A DNA stretch of 64,000 nt. Origin: Odontesthes bonariensis. Lineage: Eukaryota > Chordata > Actinopteri > Atheriniformes > Atherinopsidae. This document shows positions 1 to 12,800 of the stretch, piece by piece; the stretch's first letter is position 1, and the number at the start of each line of letters is the position of its first letter. The position numbers were made by a program, and so were the translations under genes. The stretch lies in contig NC_134510.1 in assembly GCF_027942865.1 (NCBI RefSeq), forward strand, positions 22,251,209 through 22,315,208. Reading direction: 5' to 3'. The notes beneath the pieces are model-generated. The model was not told the origin of the DNA and made no database searches. It saw only the letters and a program-made list of their open reading frames with translations.

Positions 1-518
1 AATGCGGTGATGAACTGCTCTTATAGCTACTGAAAACGGTGAAAAGTTATGCTAATTGTGTAGCTGCTGGAGCCTCAGACTGAGGTTAATATTAGGATCA
101 CACAGTCAGCATCCCAGTGTTTATAAGATGAGTTAATTACAAATACAAGGCTGCAGACTGGTCATTTATTATTCCAAAACTCTTTTCTCCACTTGGCCTT
201 TTTGAATTTACCCCATTGGGGGATGAATAAAGTATTTTTCTATTTTCTATTCTCTGCAAACAAACAGCCCATAGTGATTTCAGCTGCATTATTTATTAGG
301 TTACATTTTCTGAACAATGCTAGGTTTTATTGTTTAGATAACTTTGCTGGGTCTGAGCAGCTCTTCGTGATCTACATGCAGTGATTGGATTGCAAACCTA
401 TAATGAGTTCGGTGGAAGGAGAAGGACGCAATCAAATTGAGTTTTTGAGATGTCAGGAGAATAGATGAAGCTTTATGGGAAACTAGATACAACACCGTGC
501 CGGCGTTTCCCTCTCTCC

Positions 519-574
<56 letters not shown>

Positions 575-1909
575 AGGCAGACACACAGAGGTCAAAGATC
601 AAGCTGGCTCTCCTCTCCTCTCCAAGCTGTGAGGAACTACTGCCAGGTCAGGAGGGGGTCAGGTTTTAAATGACCACATTGCTCATAAAGAACACATTGG
701 CAACTAAACAGGAAGTGACATCAGAAAATGTTTGCAGTCTCCTCACAACCATGAAAAAGAAGAGTTTGGGAGTCAGATTGTATAGGTACCTCTCTGTAGA
801 ACCAAATAAAAAGCCTGATGGTATTTTCTTAATGATTCTGAATATATTTGCATTCAATATCAGTGCTTAAAACAAAATTAATAGCTATTGCTACTGCTAC
901 TTGTCTTTGGATAACATTTATTCGACTTAGTCTTCTCTGAGGGTGAATTAAAAACTTTCTACAGAGAGTCTGTGTGTCTGCAGCATGGTTGAACACTAGG
1001 CTATCCAACACCTGCAGCTACAGTCAAATCTGAAACTCTTCACAAAACTGTCCTGAGCTTCTTTTTTTTGGTCTCATTTCTCTAAAAACAACAAGCTGTA
1101 CAGTTCAAAGGTTCAGCCTTTCAACTTGGATTGGGTGATACTGCCTGTCAAAAGATGACTAATGAATGACTGACATCTTTATAAACAGTTTGACAAAAGG
1201 GTATTTTCCCTCAAATACACCGGGAGGCACAGGCCTCACTCGATAAAACGAGGATGGTTTTGTTGGCTCATTTCATCTCTGGTGCAGAGGCGGCATCAGG
1301 TTGGTGTACTTGTGTTTGTCAAAATGAGATGCAAACGATTTTTGCCGGTATCTAAATCAGTGCATCAGAACTCCTTAAAGCATCAAGAGCGAGAGAGCTG
1401 GCAGGGAAACAGAAAAGTGTCGCAGTGACTGACTGTTCGACTAATGCTGATCCCTGTGTAGATTTACAGCGTTGGCATATTAATAAACTCAAAGTGCTCG
1501 CATCATTGTTAAACTTTTTTTTTTTTTTTTTTTTGCAACGTGTCCGGTGAGTCAAGAGCTGGCGACCACAGTTAATTGGCAAAGAAATATTATCCCGAAT
1601 CAATCACAAATATGATTATGGCGTTATACGCGGACAGTATTGTTCCATAAAGACCCGCGGCTCCATTAAAGCGTCAGCTCCCTGTCTTCTGTGGCACTCA
1701 AAAAGCAGGCTTAGACCAATAAACGTCAGCGTGGATCCTGAGTGAACGCCAGGCGGGTTTGAGCGTTCGTCCTGCAGCGTAACTGTGTGGTAGTCACTGA
1801 TAAACAATTAGCAGATTGACTTCCGTATGTCTGAGTCCGAGTTGCTTCCGTATCACTTGGAGCCTCTTCTGTCTGACGGTCCATCGCCGAAGGCAACAAT
1901 CAGGTTACA
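1..1909. other. skap2 upstream region, no gene seen
   Basis: This stretch precedes the skap2 start codon. Apart from the CA repeat and a T tract at 1515-1534 I see no coding exon, RNA gene or recognisable transposon. The last 350 bases contain more CpG dinucleotides than the AT-rich DNA before them and presumably hold the skap2 promoter and 5' UTR. No clear TATA box was found, so a transcription start cannot be placed. Confidence 0.5.
521..572. repeat. (CA)n microsatellite
   Basis: An uninterrupted AC dinucleotide tract of about 26 units lies roughly 1.3 kb upstream of the skap2 start codon. It is a simple repeat with no gene attached to it. Confidence 0.97.
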
Positions 1910-2621
1910 ATGCGCGAGATTCCCGAGGAGTTAACGGCGCTCATTGCAGGTAACTTTCATACGTTGTTGTCTGTTTGCCCAAAGTGTTGCTTTCCGTGTT
2001 CTTCTCACTATTGTTTCACTCAAACCAGTTCTCAGGAGACCGTATTTTTTCAAAAAGAGGAAGAAGCACACAGTCATGAAGTTTCAGTCGGTTCCACTGC
2101 AGTCCAGCAGCACGTCAACGTCACATCTCTGTGCTTAGGTTTCATTAAAAAAAAAAGCTGGATAACAATCAAGGAGCAGTTTGACGTTAAAACTGCAAAC
2201 TGCTGCTCTCAATCAGATTACCACATCATTGTCAATTGTCAATGTGGATGACTGCTTTGCCTGGTGTTTTCTTTAGATTTGGAGCATTTCCTCTGCGATG
2301 GGCTGAAAGGAGAAAATTTAAGCAAGAAGGTCAAAGAAAGGAGGGAAACCTTCATAAAACGAATTAAAGAGGTCAAACAAAGGTAGGCCTACACGCACCA
2401 AAGAGCAAATATTTCCTTATTTTAGTCTTTGTTGCTCATGTGTCACCTAATCATCAAATACTCTGTGCTGAGGTGGTATTTCAAAGCTGTTTACACCCGT
2501 TTACTGTCTTCCCAACAGTTTCCCACATGAATTCAAGGACAAAAGTGAGTGTTGGTCTTTCTCTTTTTTTTAATGTTGCTGCAGATCTTAAGCTGTTACT
2601 CCGGTGGTGACTGACTTGGGA

Positions 2622-2671
<50 letters not shown>

Positions 2672-5600
2672 CAGTTCATGACATGGATGTATGGGGTCAC
2701 TTCCTGATAGCAAGTGATGAGAATAAAAGTAATTCCTCTCATAATTACAGTGATGTTTTTTTTATAAATTCCTGAATAGATTTTTATCTTATTAGAATTT
2801 ATCCTAGTTGCACAGAAAAGGAAAATCATTCTACAGATAAACTACCAACACTTCATATATATAGATATAGATATATCTATATCTACATATACACACACAC
2901 ACATGTTAGCACGTAGGGAATCAGTGTATTGCAGCACAGCCTGTACATTCCCATTACTTCACAGCTTGTTTGTTTACTCCAGTAGGTGGAGATGACTCGG
3001 ATGACTCGGAGGAAGTTGACAGCAACAACGATGGAGGGTCGCTGCACTCAGAGCGCACAGACAAGGATGAAGAAGGTTTTGAAGGTGAGCCACAAAGCAC
3101 TTAACACAGAGTGGCTCACGAGCTGCAGATTGACAAACGAAGAAGTGGCATCAAAATGTACAAATCTGCGTCTGCTCCTTGGAGAAAGTGACTTTGAGCG
3201 GTAAAAAGAGGGAGACATTCCAACTGTAACTTGGCAACATACTTGAGAAGCAATTTGGGAGCTCAACTGCTACCCCCGCAGCACCTCCCTCACCCACAGC
3301 TAGAGTATATTTTATTGCTCGCAGCCACGGTCTGGGGTCTGAAAATTACAGCTCGAGCTGGAGTTTTTGTGGAAAATAAAAGCATCCCCCTGTATACTGC
3401 TTTAATCCAGAGTGCCTCCTCATAGCAGTCTATGCAAAATTTCATGTGTTCCCCTTTTTTTTTTTTTTTTTTTTTTTTTTTGCTTGTCTTTTTTAAATAG
3501 AGTATCGGGGAAATCCTTGCAAAATGGCGATTAGGTGACTGGAGTTTATGGGCTTTGAGCAGCTGCCAGTTTTATGGCTGCTCTTTCACACAAAGCAACT
3601 TTGACACAGCATTTGGACATTTGCATTGAAGTTGCACTCTGCGAGGGGAAACTTCTCCACTGAGAAGTAAAACATTATTGAGTGGAGCCTCTGCGGCTTC
3701 TGCTGTTAATAATTGTCAGATAAACAAATACACGATGGCGAAGTTTGACACGAAAACCATCTGCGCATGTTTAACTTAAAAAAAAAAAAAAAAGAACAAG
3801 TGTCCTTTTCACTTTTACGTATGAGGAACATGATGATGATGATGATGGGTTTAGGTGGATTTATGGATCTGGATTTTCTTAACTCTTTTTCCAGGTGCCC
3901 AGCAGTCCCCACCTGTGGCGGCCCAGGACCTTACCGCTGTCTTTAAAGCAGGATATCTTGAGAAACGTAGAAAGGGTTGGTGCTCTGCTGATTAAATCCA
4001 CATTGTGAAATTTTTAAAGAGCGAAAGCTCTGATTTTTAACTTATCGCACAAACATTTGCAGACAACAAAACATAATACTCTAGTCTCGAAGACAAACCA
4101 ACAAAACTGTTGTTCTGTGAGGATTTTCGTGGTTGTTTTGCTTTTCTTTTTCTTCTTTTTTGCCATACACACAGAACACAGGACTATTCTCCATCTCCTC
4201 GAGATTTATCATTTTTGTTTTGTCTGTTCAGATCACAGCTTTTTTGGCACCGAGTGGCAGAAGAGATGGTGTGCTCTGAGCCATCATACCTTTTATTATT
4301 ATGGCGGCGAGAAAGGTACATCATTTTTCTCATTTCCTCAATTATACTTAACATGCTGGGAGTGCCAGTTTTTTTTGCACATCTTTTATCGGAGCCATTA
4401 ATGATGATGTTTTTGTTTTCTGTAACCAGACAAGCAGCAGAAGGGTGAGTTCGGTATTGACGGATACTCCGTCAAAATGAACAGCACCTTGCGGAGAGAC
4501 TCGAAGAAAGACTGCTGCTTTGAAGTTTCAGCTCCGGACAAGCGGGTCTATCAGGTGTGTTTGTCCCACATACACTTTTTAGTCGTTGCCGTGCCGAGTT
4601 TTCTCCCTAAAATGAAAACATGGACTTCCTGTGTAGCTAGTTTCAAACTTGTCTCCACAGTAGATCTTTATTTTTAAAGTCAGATCATTCATTTCACACT
4701 CCTGCCTGTACAAGGGCTCAACCGAACCCACGTCTAAATGAGTCTCTAATATTCAGGCTCCTTCATGCGGAACATTTTGCTCTGCATAAACGCAGTATTA
4801 TTTGTTTATGTTAATTAATACACGCAGAACTGAATATTGCACTGACTGCAGTTTTCATTTCTTTCCACTTTCATCACAGTTTTGTGCGTCATCGACGAAA
4901 GAGGCGGAGGAATGGGTGAAACAGATAGACTTTGTTTTGAGAGGTATTAACTTTTCCAGTCATTGAAGTGCTTTATTTTGCTCTATTGGATCAGAACCAC
5001 CAACTTTTAAGTTCTTCCTAACCAAAAAGTCAAATAAGAACAAAATTCTGTTATCATTATCTCTGAATAGTGTGAGTGTGCGGTTGAGTTGGGGAACATA
5101 TCTGCAATTTATAATTTTTTTTAGATAGGCTATGCACGAGACAGAAATTATGTCCCTCTGTTTGTAGATATGACGGGCATCATCCCAGAAGAAGATGAAG
5201 ACGACCAGGAAATGTACGATGATGTTGTAACTATACCTGCAGTCGAGCCGGGAGAAGATATCTATGAAGAGCTTCCAGGTCTGATTACATTCTGCACAAA
5301 CACTGTTTTCAGTCTAATTGCAGGCATCTCTTCTGATACGTTTCTCTTTTTTTGACCCCCCTCAACTGGCTTATTTTCTGGCTATCTGCAAGCATAAACC
5401 ACACCCACTAATGCGTCAGTTTTATGTTTCTCCAGAGGAAGACTTGCCTACTCCAGCAAAGCCTCCTCCGAAGGTCTTGCCATCGAGAAAACCTGCTCCT
5501 CCTGCTGCAGGTACACAACACAGAACTGAGAAATCTGTCTGCCTTCGAGACAGACAGCTTTCTGTTGTGAAATAGATTGCAAATAACTTTGATGATACAG

Positions 5601-8600
5601 TGGGTAGACGGAGATGGAGACCAACAAATGATTTTGTCTGAGCAAACTAAAACCTTTACAGTCACACTTTAGAAGAAGTGACTTTTACTGGGGAAGTTCC
5701 TGTTAACAACTGAAAGTTAACGCAATGCTGGAAATAACTTAACCCAAGCCGGCCAACTTCCTTTTTGCAATAAGGCGTGTGTTGTAGTTCTTTGCGACAG
5801 AAATATCCGTCTCTGTGTCTCTCTACTGCTTAAGCACTGAGGCTCAGCACCAAACTCACAACAACTCCAGTTCAGATTTATAAGTTATCTAAGAAGTGTA
5901 AACACCAGCTGCTGAGACTGTTTGTGGGAACAAGGGTACAGCAGAACTGTTAGTGTAATAAGTTAGTGGTTTTTTTCTTGAGACATTTCACCGCACAATT
6001 TTCACATTAGTGTCCAACTTCAGGGACTCTTTTTTTTTTTTTTTTCTCAAAAAGTCAGGAGCACACTTAAAATCTGTGTAGTATTAGTGGCCTATGAAGC
6101 ATGAAAGTATGACAGTTACTGTGTTGCCTTGGCACATTATGCCATTAAATCCTGCTGTAGGCTCAGCACTGCCTCCTGTTGGGTTGCCCCGTGCTAACAA
6201 GAACTGCAGAAGTGTAGATCTAACATGATAACTGTTGGCTGACAATAATCTGTTATCACCTTATTGCCTTTTTCTCCATCCAGTTGATAAGAGCACAGAC
6301 TACCCAAACTACTACCAGACCTTATGGGACTGTACAGGGGACCGCCCTGATGAGTTGTCCTTCAAACGTGGGGATGCTATTTACATCCTGAGCAAGGTAT
6401 GTGGTGACAATCTCCTCCTCAGTTTGCAATCCACTGCACCACCACCACTACTACTAACAGTCTGCGAGGTGGTTTTGTGTAAGATTAATCTTCAGAAGGC
6501 AGTAACTTCATTTAAAAGCTTTACAAAAAATAAGTTCTAAGATAAATTCTTAACATTCACAACATGGCTCTCACAGTGTGGTCGGGGAAACCCTGGTTGT
6601 TGGAGATTAAATGTTGCCTACCTTAGAATTTTCATGATGTGAGGGGAAGCCAGGATTATCACAAATCCAACTCTATTGCAAAGGTTTTAGATAAGGTTTG
6701 CTGTCCCAGTGGTTCTGTTGGTTTGGGACCACCTGAACTGTGTTATTTCAAGGAACTCAAAGGAACTGACTATTCAGATCTGTTACTGGCAGCACCTGGC
6801 CCGCTGCCTGAGGTGGACGACTGATGGTAAGGGGCAGACCAGGCAAAGATTCTTTCTCTGGCGTTCTGATGGGGATTAGTTGTGTCACAACGGAAACTGT
6901 TTTAGTGCTGTTGGCGGAGGCTGGGCTTAGTTGGCACACAGCACCATTCCATCACTTCCATCTGGACTGTTTCAGCACTCAGTCACTGCTGCCATGCCAG
7001 GCGCTGAGCAGCCCAGAGCCCACACACCTCTCAGACGTCCCTCTCACCTCTCACCAAATAGGAATGTGTGTTCTCAGGAAACCCAGGCTTAGCATTCAGA
7101 GCAGGTGAGGACGTGTGGTGGACGCACAATTTCCGAGGCTTGTCAGCTGGGCAAGTTTTGGAGAACTGAGGGGCCATTCTTTACCTTTATTATGTAAGTA
7201 GACAGAAGCCCTTTTGTACAGAGCTGGTTCGTGTGAGCACCAGGGTGGATTTTGTTGTGTTACATTTAACTTGCTGTTTTTGAGCACTGGTCTGAAAATA
7301 AATAGGGACACATTATACTGTTGCAGATGCATCTCTAAAGCTGTGATTTCTGTGAAGACAAAGTGTGAATAGACAGGCTATATATCCTGCCTGCTTTGCT
7401 TTCTGTGGAGCATGGAGTCAACTGGGACACAGTGCTGTCAACTGGCCAGGTCCCTTTTAAAATTCAAGTCTGCCATCTAGTGGCAGCAAAAATCAAGTAG
7501 GACTTGTGATTTAAAAAAAAAAATGATAATAATTTATACAGAACTTCTCAATGTGAAGTACACCATATAAGAGGGAAACCAAGAAAATCCTTTTCAGTTT
7601 TTTTGGCACAGTCCTAAATATAACCTAAAAGACTAACTCTGTACTCCCAGTAGCATTAGAAGTGGTCTCAAACTATGAGTAAGTTTGATTATAGACTAAT
7701 TGTTGGTGTAAAATACCAGAAAATAATAAAGCTCCTCAGTTATTTTTTTTTTGTCCCACATACAGCAGAAAATTCATTTGAATGCATCATATTTTCGTAT
7801 TTTAGAGGCTTCAATATGTAGGTCGTCGGTGATGTAGTTTTATAAATCACATTGTCAAATAATAAATCATCTGTATTCTTGATTTTCTGTTCACCAATCA
7901 GTTGATATTTCCTTCAGGACTAATGGAAGTAAGGAACAGCATAAAGCAGAGCAACCCATCAATGGTCATTGACCAAATGCCTGTTTATTGCTCTTTCTTG
8001 GTGTGTGGAAAAGGACCAAGAATCAAGTTGCCCTTTCACTCAGACTGGGAGTGCCATTAGCTGGAACCTTGGTGTTGGGGGTTGCGGCCTGCTGCGAGGG
8101 CAATGATCGTTAAACCTGTCTGGACTGCTGCAGCCAGCTGCAGCTAAAGACACAGCCGTCTCCTTCCCTCCTCCGTGCATCCCTCCCCCATTCCACAGCC
8201 CTGAAAAAGGTGTGGTGTTACAGCTGCGAGACCCCCCAGTCAGGACCCGGGTGCTGATTATAAGCCTTGACCGAGGGAGAGCGTGTCGTCCGGATACATG
8301 CTGAATGCCACATCATTACACACACATGCACACCCCCCCCTGAAAGTTAAAGAATAATCGAGAAATATACAATCTCAAGACACAATATTACTCTAATATT
8401 TCCCCCGTAGATTGCTGTACCGTAAAGCATCTTCAGACCAGTGCAACAGGAGCTTTCCATGTGGTACAAGTAATTAAATTACAGGAACGTGCTTTCAGCC
8501 AGCTTAGGGTGTTTTTGTTAATGTGTGTTGTCACAGTGTGCGGTGTCATTAGTCATCCACGGCTCCATATTTATGTTTTCATGTTGTGTCCAGCGCTCAC

Positions 8601-10458
8601 TCAAGCGTAACTTATTTGTCAGCCAGCCAGCTACACAATGAGGTGTTGCTGCTTTCAAAGGCTAGTGGCAGGAAGTCATAATGCACACACACCCTCACAC
8701 ACAGCCACACACAGCCCTCTGTAGGGGCCTGACATTTCATTTTTATCATGTGACACATCTATTCAAATAGATGTGTCTTTAGTTTTTTTTTCCCCAAGCA
8801 TAGCTACTTTATGTATACAAGTTTAATAAGCTTTTAGTACTCTTAATGATTTATATTACTGTTTTAACTTGTTGTATCATTCTGACAGTGGGGTTTTGAT
8901 ACTGAGAATAAGTCACACACCTCTTCATCCGACAAAATGATTGGTCCAACTGCAGATGCTTGTCAGTGTAATTAGTCTGTGCTGCTGCTGCTGTGATAGT
9001 CCTGTGTATAGAACTACAATATGATCCCTTGCGTCTATTCTTTTAAGTTGAGAATAACTGGATTACAGATGTGTCCACACCCTCTAATTCCTGTGTTCTG
9101 GCTTGAAATGTTGCTCAAGTCCGTCTTCCATCAGACTTGTCAGAAAGGGATCTTCAGCATTGATTCATGTCCTGGGAGGACTTTGATGTGAGGTCAGACT
9201 CTTGTCCAACGAGAGAAGAGGGTGATTCTCTCCTAGTCTCAGATCTCTCCTCACAGTATCCTCCTCTCATCTCAGCATGCTGACCGCCATTTGGAGCTAT
9301 TGCTTGTCAGGCTGTGACAGATTTACGTGCAACGGACTTTGTGCACACAGATTTTTTGTGGAATGGAGGAAAGTCTGTGTGCAATCTCAAAACTGACAGT
9401 TAGGGAAAGGACAGAAAACAGAAAATGTAAAGTTGTTGATGGGACGTAGCTACAGACAGATTATTAACAGGCCTCCAGGGCCCGGTGCGAAAGATTATGT
9501 ATACACCAAAAAGAGACTAAAGAAGAGATCTAAAATAACTACAATCACAATCTAATTATGAAAATGACCACAAAGAGATGCAGTGTGACTACAAATCAAG
9601 TCAAACAATGAAAGATGTGATGTTAAAACTGCAAAGATTAAAATGAAAAATGACAAGGATACACAGCAGCTACAAATGGATAGAAATGTACTTACACGAG
9701 ACAGGCATTGTAACACAAAGTGAGCAGAGACTCAAAACAACTCATAATGAGAAACTAACAACTATAAATAGAGATATTACAATAAAGGACACAATGGTTG
9801 TAAAGAGATATAACTAAACCAGAAATGGACATGAAATGACCATGAGGAGGTTCAAAATGACCCACACTGGGCACAAGCTTACCAAACAGATGGGAAACAA
9901 AAAAAGAGCAAAACAAAAAAGAAAGAGACTAAAAAGTGGTTGCAAAGAGATCCAAAATGAGACATGAAATAAGCAAAGAATCTGTCAAACAAATCTTATC
10001 CGCAACAACTGCAAGGGGATATAAAATGTGAAAACTGGAGGGGAAAAAAGGCAAAAATGGGACCCAAAAAAAATGTCACGGAATGACCTAAAACATCTGT
10101 AGATGGACACAAACAGGCCATCTTAATGGTTTGTGATTGTTTGATGCCTCTCTTTGTCAGGTTGTTTTCAACTCATTGGTAGGACATGTGGGATGCCTTT
10201 TATCTGTCTGTGCCCATTAGGCTCATTACTTCATAATCCCAATGTGAAGATGATAATTGTACAGAGTTCTACATATCCTTCAGTGTGTCATTCTGTGATT
10301 TTTGCTTCTGACTGAAAGCCTGGTCTGATAAGTCTTTTCCATGTGTCTGCTTCTTTTGCCCCCAGGAATACAACAGCTTTGGCTGGTGGGTCGGAGAGAA
10401 GAATGGAGCAATAGGTATTGTTCCCAAAGACTACCTGATGGAGCTTTATGCTCTGTAA
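1910..10458 (+). CDS. skap2: Src kinase-associated phosphoprotein 2 (SKAP2/SKAP55R), 12 coding exons
   Basis: Cytosolic adaptor that links Src-family kinases and ADAP/FYB to integrin activation and actin in leukocytes (family knowledge). Exons read here: 1910-1949, 2277-2382, 2519-2544, 2986-3084, 3895-3975, 4232-4315, 4430-4554, 4880-4943, 5168-5278, 5436-5510, 6284-6396, 10366-10458. Phases join into one frame of 338 residues (human 359). The N-terminus has the [13 protein letters not shown] helix (dimerisation region). A PH domain spans about 107-210, from [20 protein letters not shown] to the tryptophan of EEWVKQI. An acidic Tyr-rich linker follows, with MYDDV and DIYEELP, likely kinase sites. 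An SH3 domain fills about 275-338, with ALYDY-like [22 protein letters not shown] and [15 protein letters not shown] in the PH domain and the short C-terminus after the SH3 favour SKAP2 over SKAP1. Exon 5 has a weak GTTGGT donor. The last intron is 4 kb. The gene converges on snx10. Confidence 0.96.
2624..2668. repeat. (CA)n microsatellite in skap2 intron 3
   Basis: A continuous AC tract of about 22 units, 80 bases after the 26-nt exon 3 of skap2. Confidence 0.97.
2862..2885. repeat. AT-rich perfect palindrome
   Basis: TAGATATAGATA is followed directly by its reverse complement, 24 bp without a spacer, inside skap2 intron 3. It probably arose from TA/GATA slippage and has no visible function. 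Confidence 0.85.
3455..3481. repeat. Poly-T tract in skap2 intron 4
   Basis: A run of 27 T. It may be the tail of an old retroposed copy in reverse orientation or simple slippage; no element body is recognisable beside it. Confidence 0.9.
9470..10110. repeat. Decayed short tandem repeat block in skap2 intron 11
   Basis: The segment begins near GCCTCCAGGGCCCGGTGCG. It then carries many diverged copies of a roughly 20-base purine-rich unit resembling ACAAAGAGATNNAAAATGAC, for example near 9565, 9760, 9830 and 9945. Spacing is irregular and copies differ a lot, as in an old minisatellite-like fish repeat. It accounts for about 15% of the 4 kb intron before the last skap2 exon. No coding capacity is apparent. 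Confidence 0.6.
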
Positions 10459-10546
10459 ATATCCCCAGTGTGAGTTGCTTAGACTTCATGCGAGTTCTGT
10501 TTGTTCCACTTGTTTGCTGTTTCAAAAGATCAAAATGCATCGCTCG

Positions 10547-10768
10547 AATAAATCGACTGTTTTCACGGGCATCCACGCTCTCCATTGTGAGAGACTGGTG
10601 ATTAGGTGGAAATTATTTAATTTGACTTGCATGTTTTGTATATGAGTATTTTTCACTTTATCACTTTGCCGCACTTGTTTGTATCAATTTTCTGTTCAAG
10701 TTATTTTCTACACCATTTTCATGCGTTGCTTTTGGTCAGTTTGATGTTTTAATGGCTTAGTTAATAAA
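10547..10768 (+). terminator. skap2: skap2 3' UTR polyadenylation signals
   Basis: Two canonical AATAAA hexamers occur after the skap2 stop codon, at 10547-10552 and 10763-10768. Either would give a short 3' UTR of about 110 or 330 bases. Which one is used cannot be told from sequence alone. Confidence 0.6.
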
Positions 10769-12539
10769 ACTTTAAACACGTTTTTTTTGTGGCCGAGCAT
10801 TTCTTTTAAGAGTTTAACATTCATTTTAAACCACAAGGTGGCAATGTAGTCCCTTAAATGATGATACACGACCTCTGGAACAGCAGACACAAATCTTGAC
10901 TGAATGTTTATAAACCACATGAACAATGGCAGCTAACATAGGAAAAGATGGAGAAGATTAACAGCGTAAATGAATCATAAAAGTCTGTGTTAATGAGGTT
11001 AATCCATAATTTTTCAGAATGAACACTGAATCATGTTGTTTGCCCTCTGTAATGCTGTGCAATAAAGCCACTACCAATATTAACGATATTAAAGCCTACA
11101 GTATGTGCACACTAAATATTCAGTGCGCGCAACTTCCTGGTTGAATGACTTAATTGTATTTATCTTAAAAGCTGAGTTTATTCATCCGGTCAGCACTTTT
11201 GTCCCAAGCTTCAAAGGGACCTTTTTTTTATGGCACCTGAGAGACTTTGCCGGGCAGAGGATCACAGCGTGGCAGATGGTAGGTTGTGCTGCATGCTTGA
11301 GTGAAATGGCTGAGGTGCACTAATAAGGCAGCCACCCACACAGATAGCAGGGATGCTTATCGCCCTCTGAGGGGCTGTTTGACAGCAGGCGAGGTGGCAG
11401 TAGCTGAGTACGTTCTCCTGAGGTTACATACATACTGTACATATCTTTTTACAGTCTTCTCACTGAGATACCAAAGTTGTACAACAGTTTTATACTTCAG
11501 GCTAATGTGCTCATTTTCAGCTGGATATACAGACTATGTGGCCTTGTCAAGGCTTTTCAAGGTTGGGAGGAAAATGGGAAGAAAAATGCATTCATTAGCC
11601 AATAACTCACTGTATCTATTTTTTTCCTTGCTCCTGTCTCTCTGCTTTGTTCCTGCTGAGTGATGAGCCATAGTCCTCTGTCCTCTGGGTGACATTCAAA
11701 GCCAACATAAATCCTGCTCTTTATGGTATAGTGCAGAGAAAAATCTTCCCTACTAATTGGAGATGTAATGAATTACTATAATTACTTATTGAATATACTA
11801 CATTGGAAGTACAGAAGAATTTCTTTGTTTTAAGGCAGTGGAAGGGAACTGAAACAACATGAAATTCAGCCACTGGGATGACAAATGACATTAATGTCAG
11901 TGTTTTTAGCAATAATCAGTATGATTACAAAACAATGAACCGTTAATTTTTCATAGATAAACACAAATATATCTCACTGCTGACATAGTGTCATCAGTGA
12001 AGAGAGAGTTTAAAGGAGCCCGCCTTTTAATATTTGGCTATGGGTCAGGTTGTCAAAGGCAAGCAAGGCTAAATGCTGCCTCTCATTTTTATGTGCCAAT
12101 AAAGGATTTCCTTAATGGACGTCAACTTCACCCCCATCTCCTCTTAGATATCCTCAGAATATACAGGTGCTTTCATTGCAATTTAACATCAAGATATAAT
12201 GTTTCAAAGATAAATGCCGCTGTGTCGTTAATCTCTGAAGCACTAAATTAAACTAATGATGCCAGAATATCATTAATTAATACTTTTAACCATAAAAATA
12301 CACTTTCCCCAGCCAAATGTATATAGATTGAGCTGCTGAGTAATGATAAATACATTTGAATTTGCTGTGAAAGATGATGGAAATGTAAAACAAGTTGAAC
12401 CCCTGCAGGATAAAACCCGCTTCAGTGGTCGTTTTATACTGAAGGCTGACACGTCAAATAAGGTAATTCTGCCATAATTTGTATTTTCAGTAAAGTAGAC
12501 ATTTATTCTTAGTTACTTCATGGTTTCTACATATATATT

Positions 12540-12800
12540 TACTGTCACCATTCTCTGCCATCACCTTCAGCTTGTTGAGGATGCTGAAAGCTTCATCTCT
12601 AACACTTTAGAGATGTAATCCTGATCAGACTGTCTCTCAGCTGTTTCTTCTGCTCTTTAACCAGGTCACTCAGCAATAGGTCACAGCACAGCTTGATAGA
12701 GAGTTTCTGTCAGGAATTCCTCAGCCTTATTTATGTGGCATCCCCAGGCATTTTGCAGGAAATGTATCACCTCTCCGACGGGCCCTATGTCAGCATTCCA
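12540..12800 (-). pseudogene. Possible decayed coding remnant, family unknown
   Basis: Reading the minus strand from 12800 down, three consecutive protein-like stretches lie in different frames: one with GEVIHFLQNAWGC and KAEEFLTE, one with DLLLSDLVKEQKKQLRDSL, and one with DEAFSILNKLKVMAENGD. Each break is a stop or frameshift. This looks like a helical protein fragment broken by indels, but I do not recognise the family and chance cannot be excluded. Confidence 0.25.

Noticed and set aside
334-570. Open frames translating CA repeats (Cys-Val runs)
   Set aside because: Products of the CA microsatellite, also seen at 2481-2829; not proteins.
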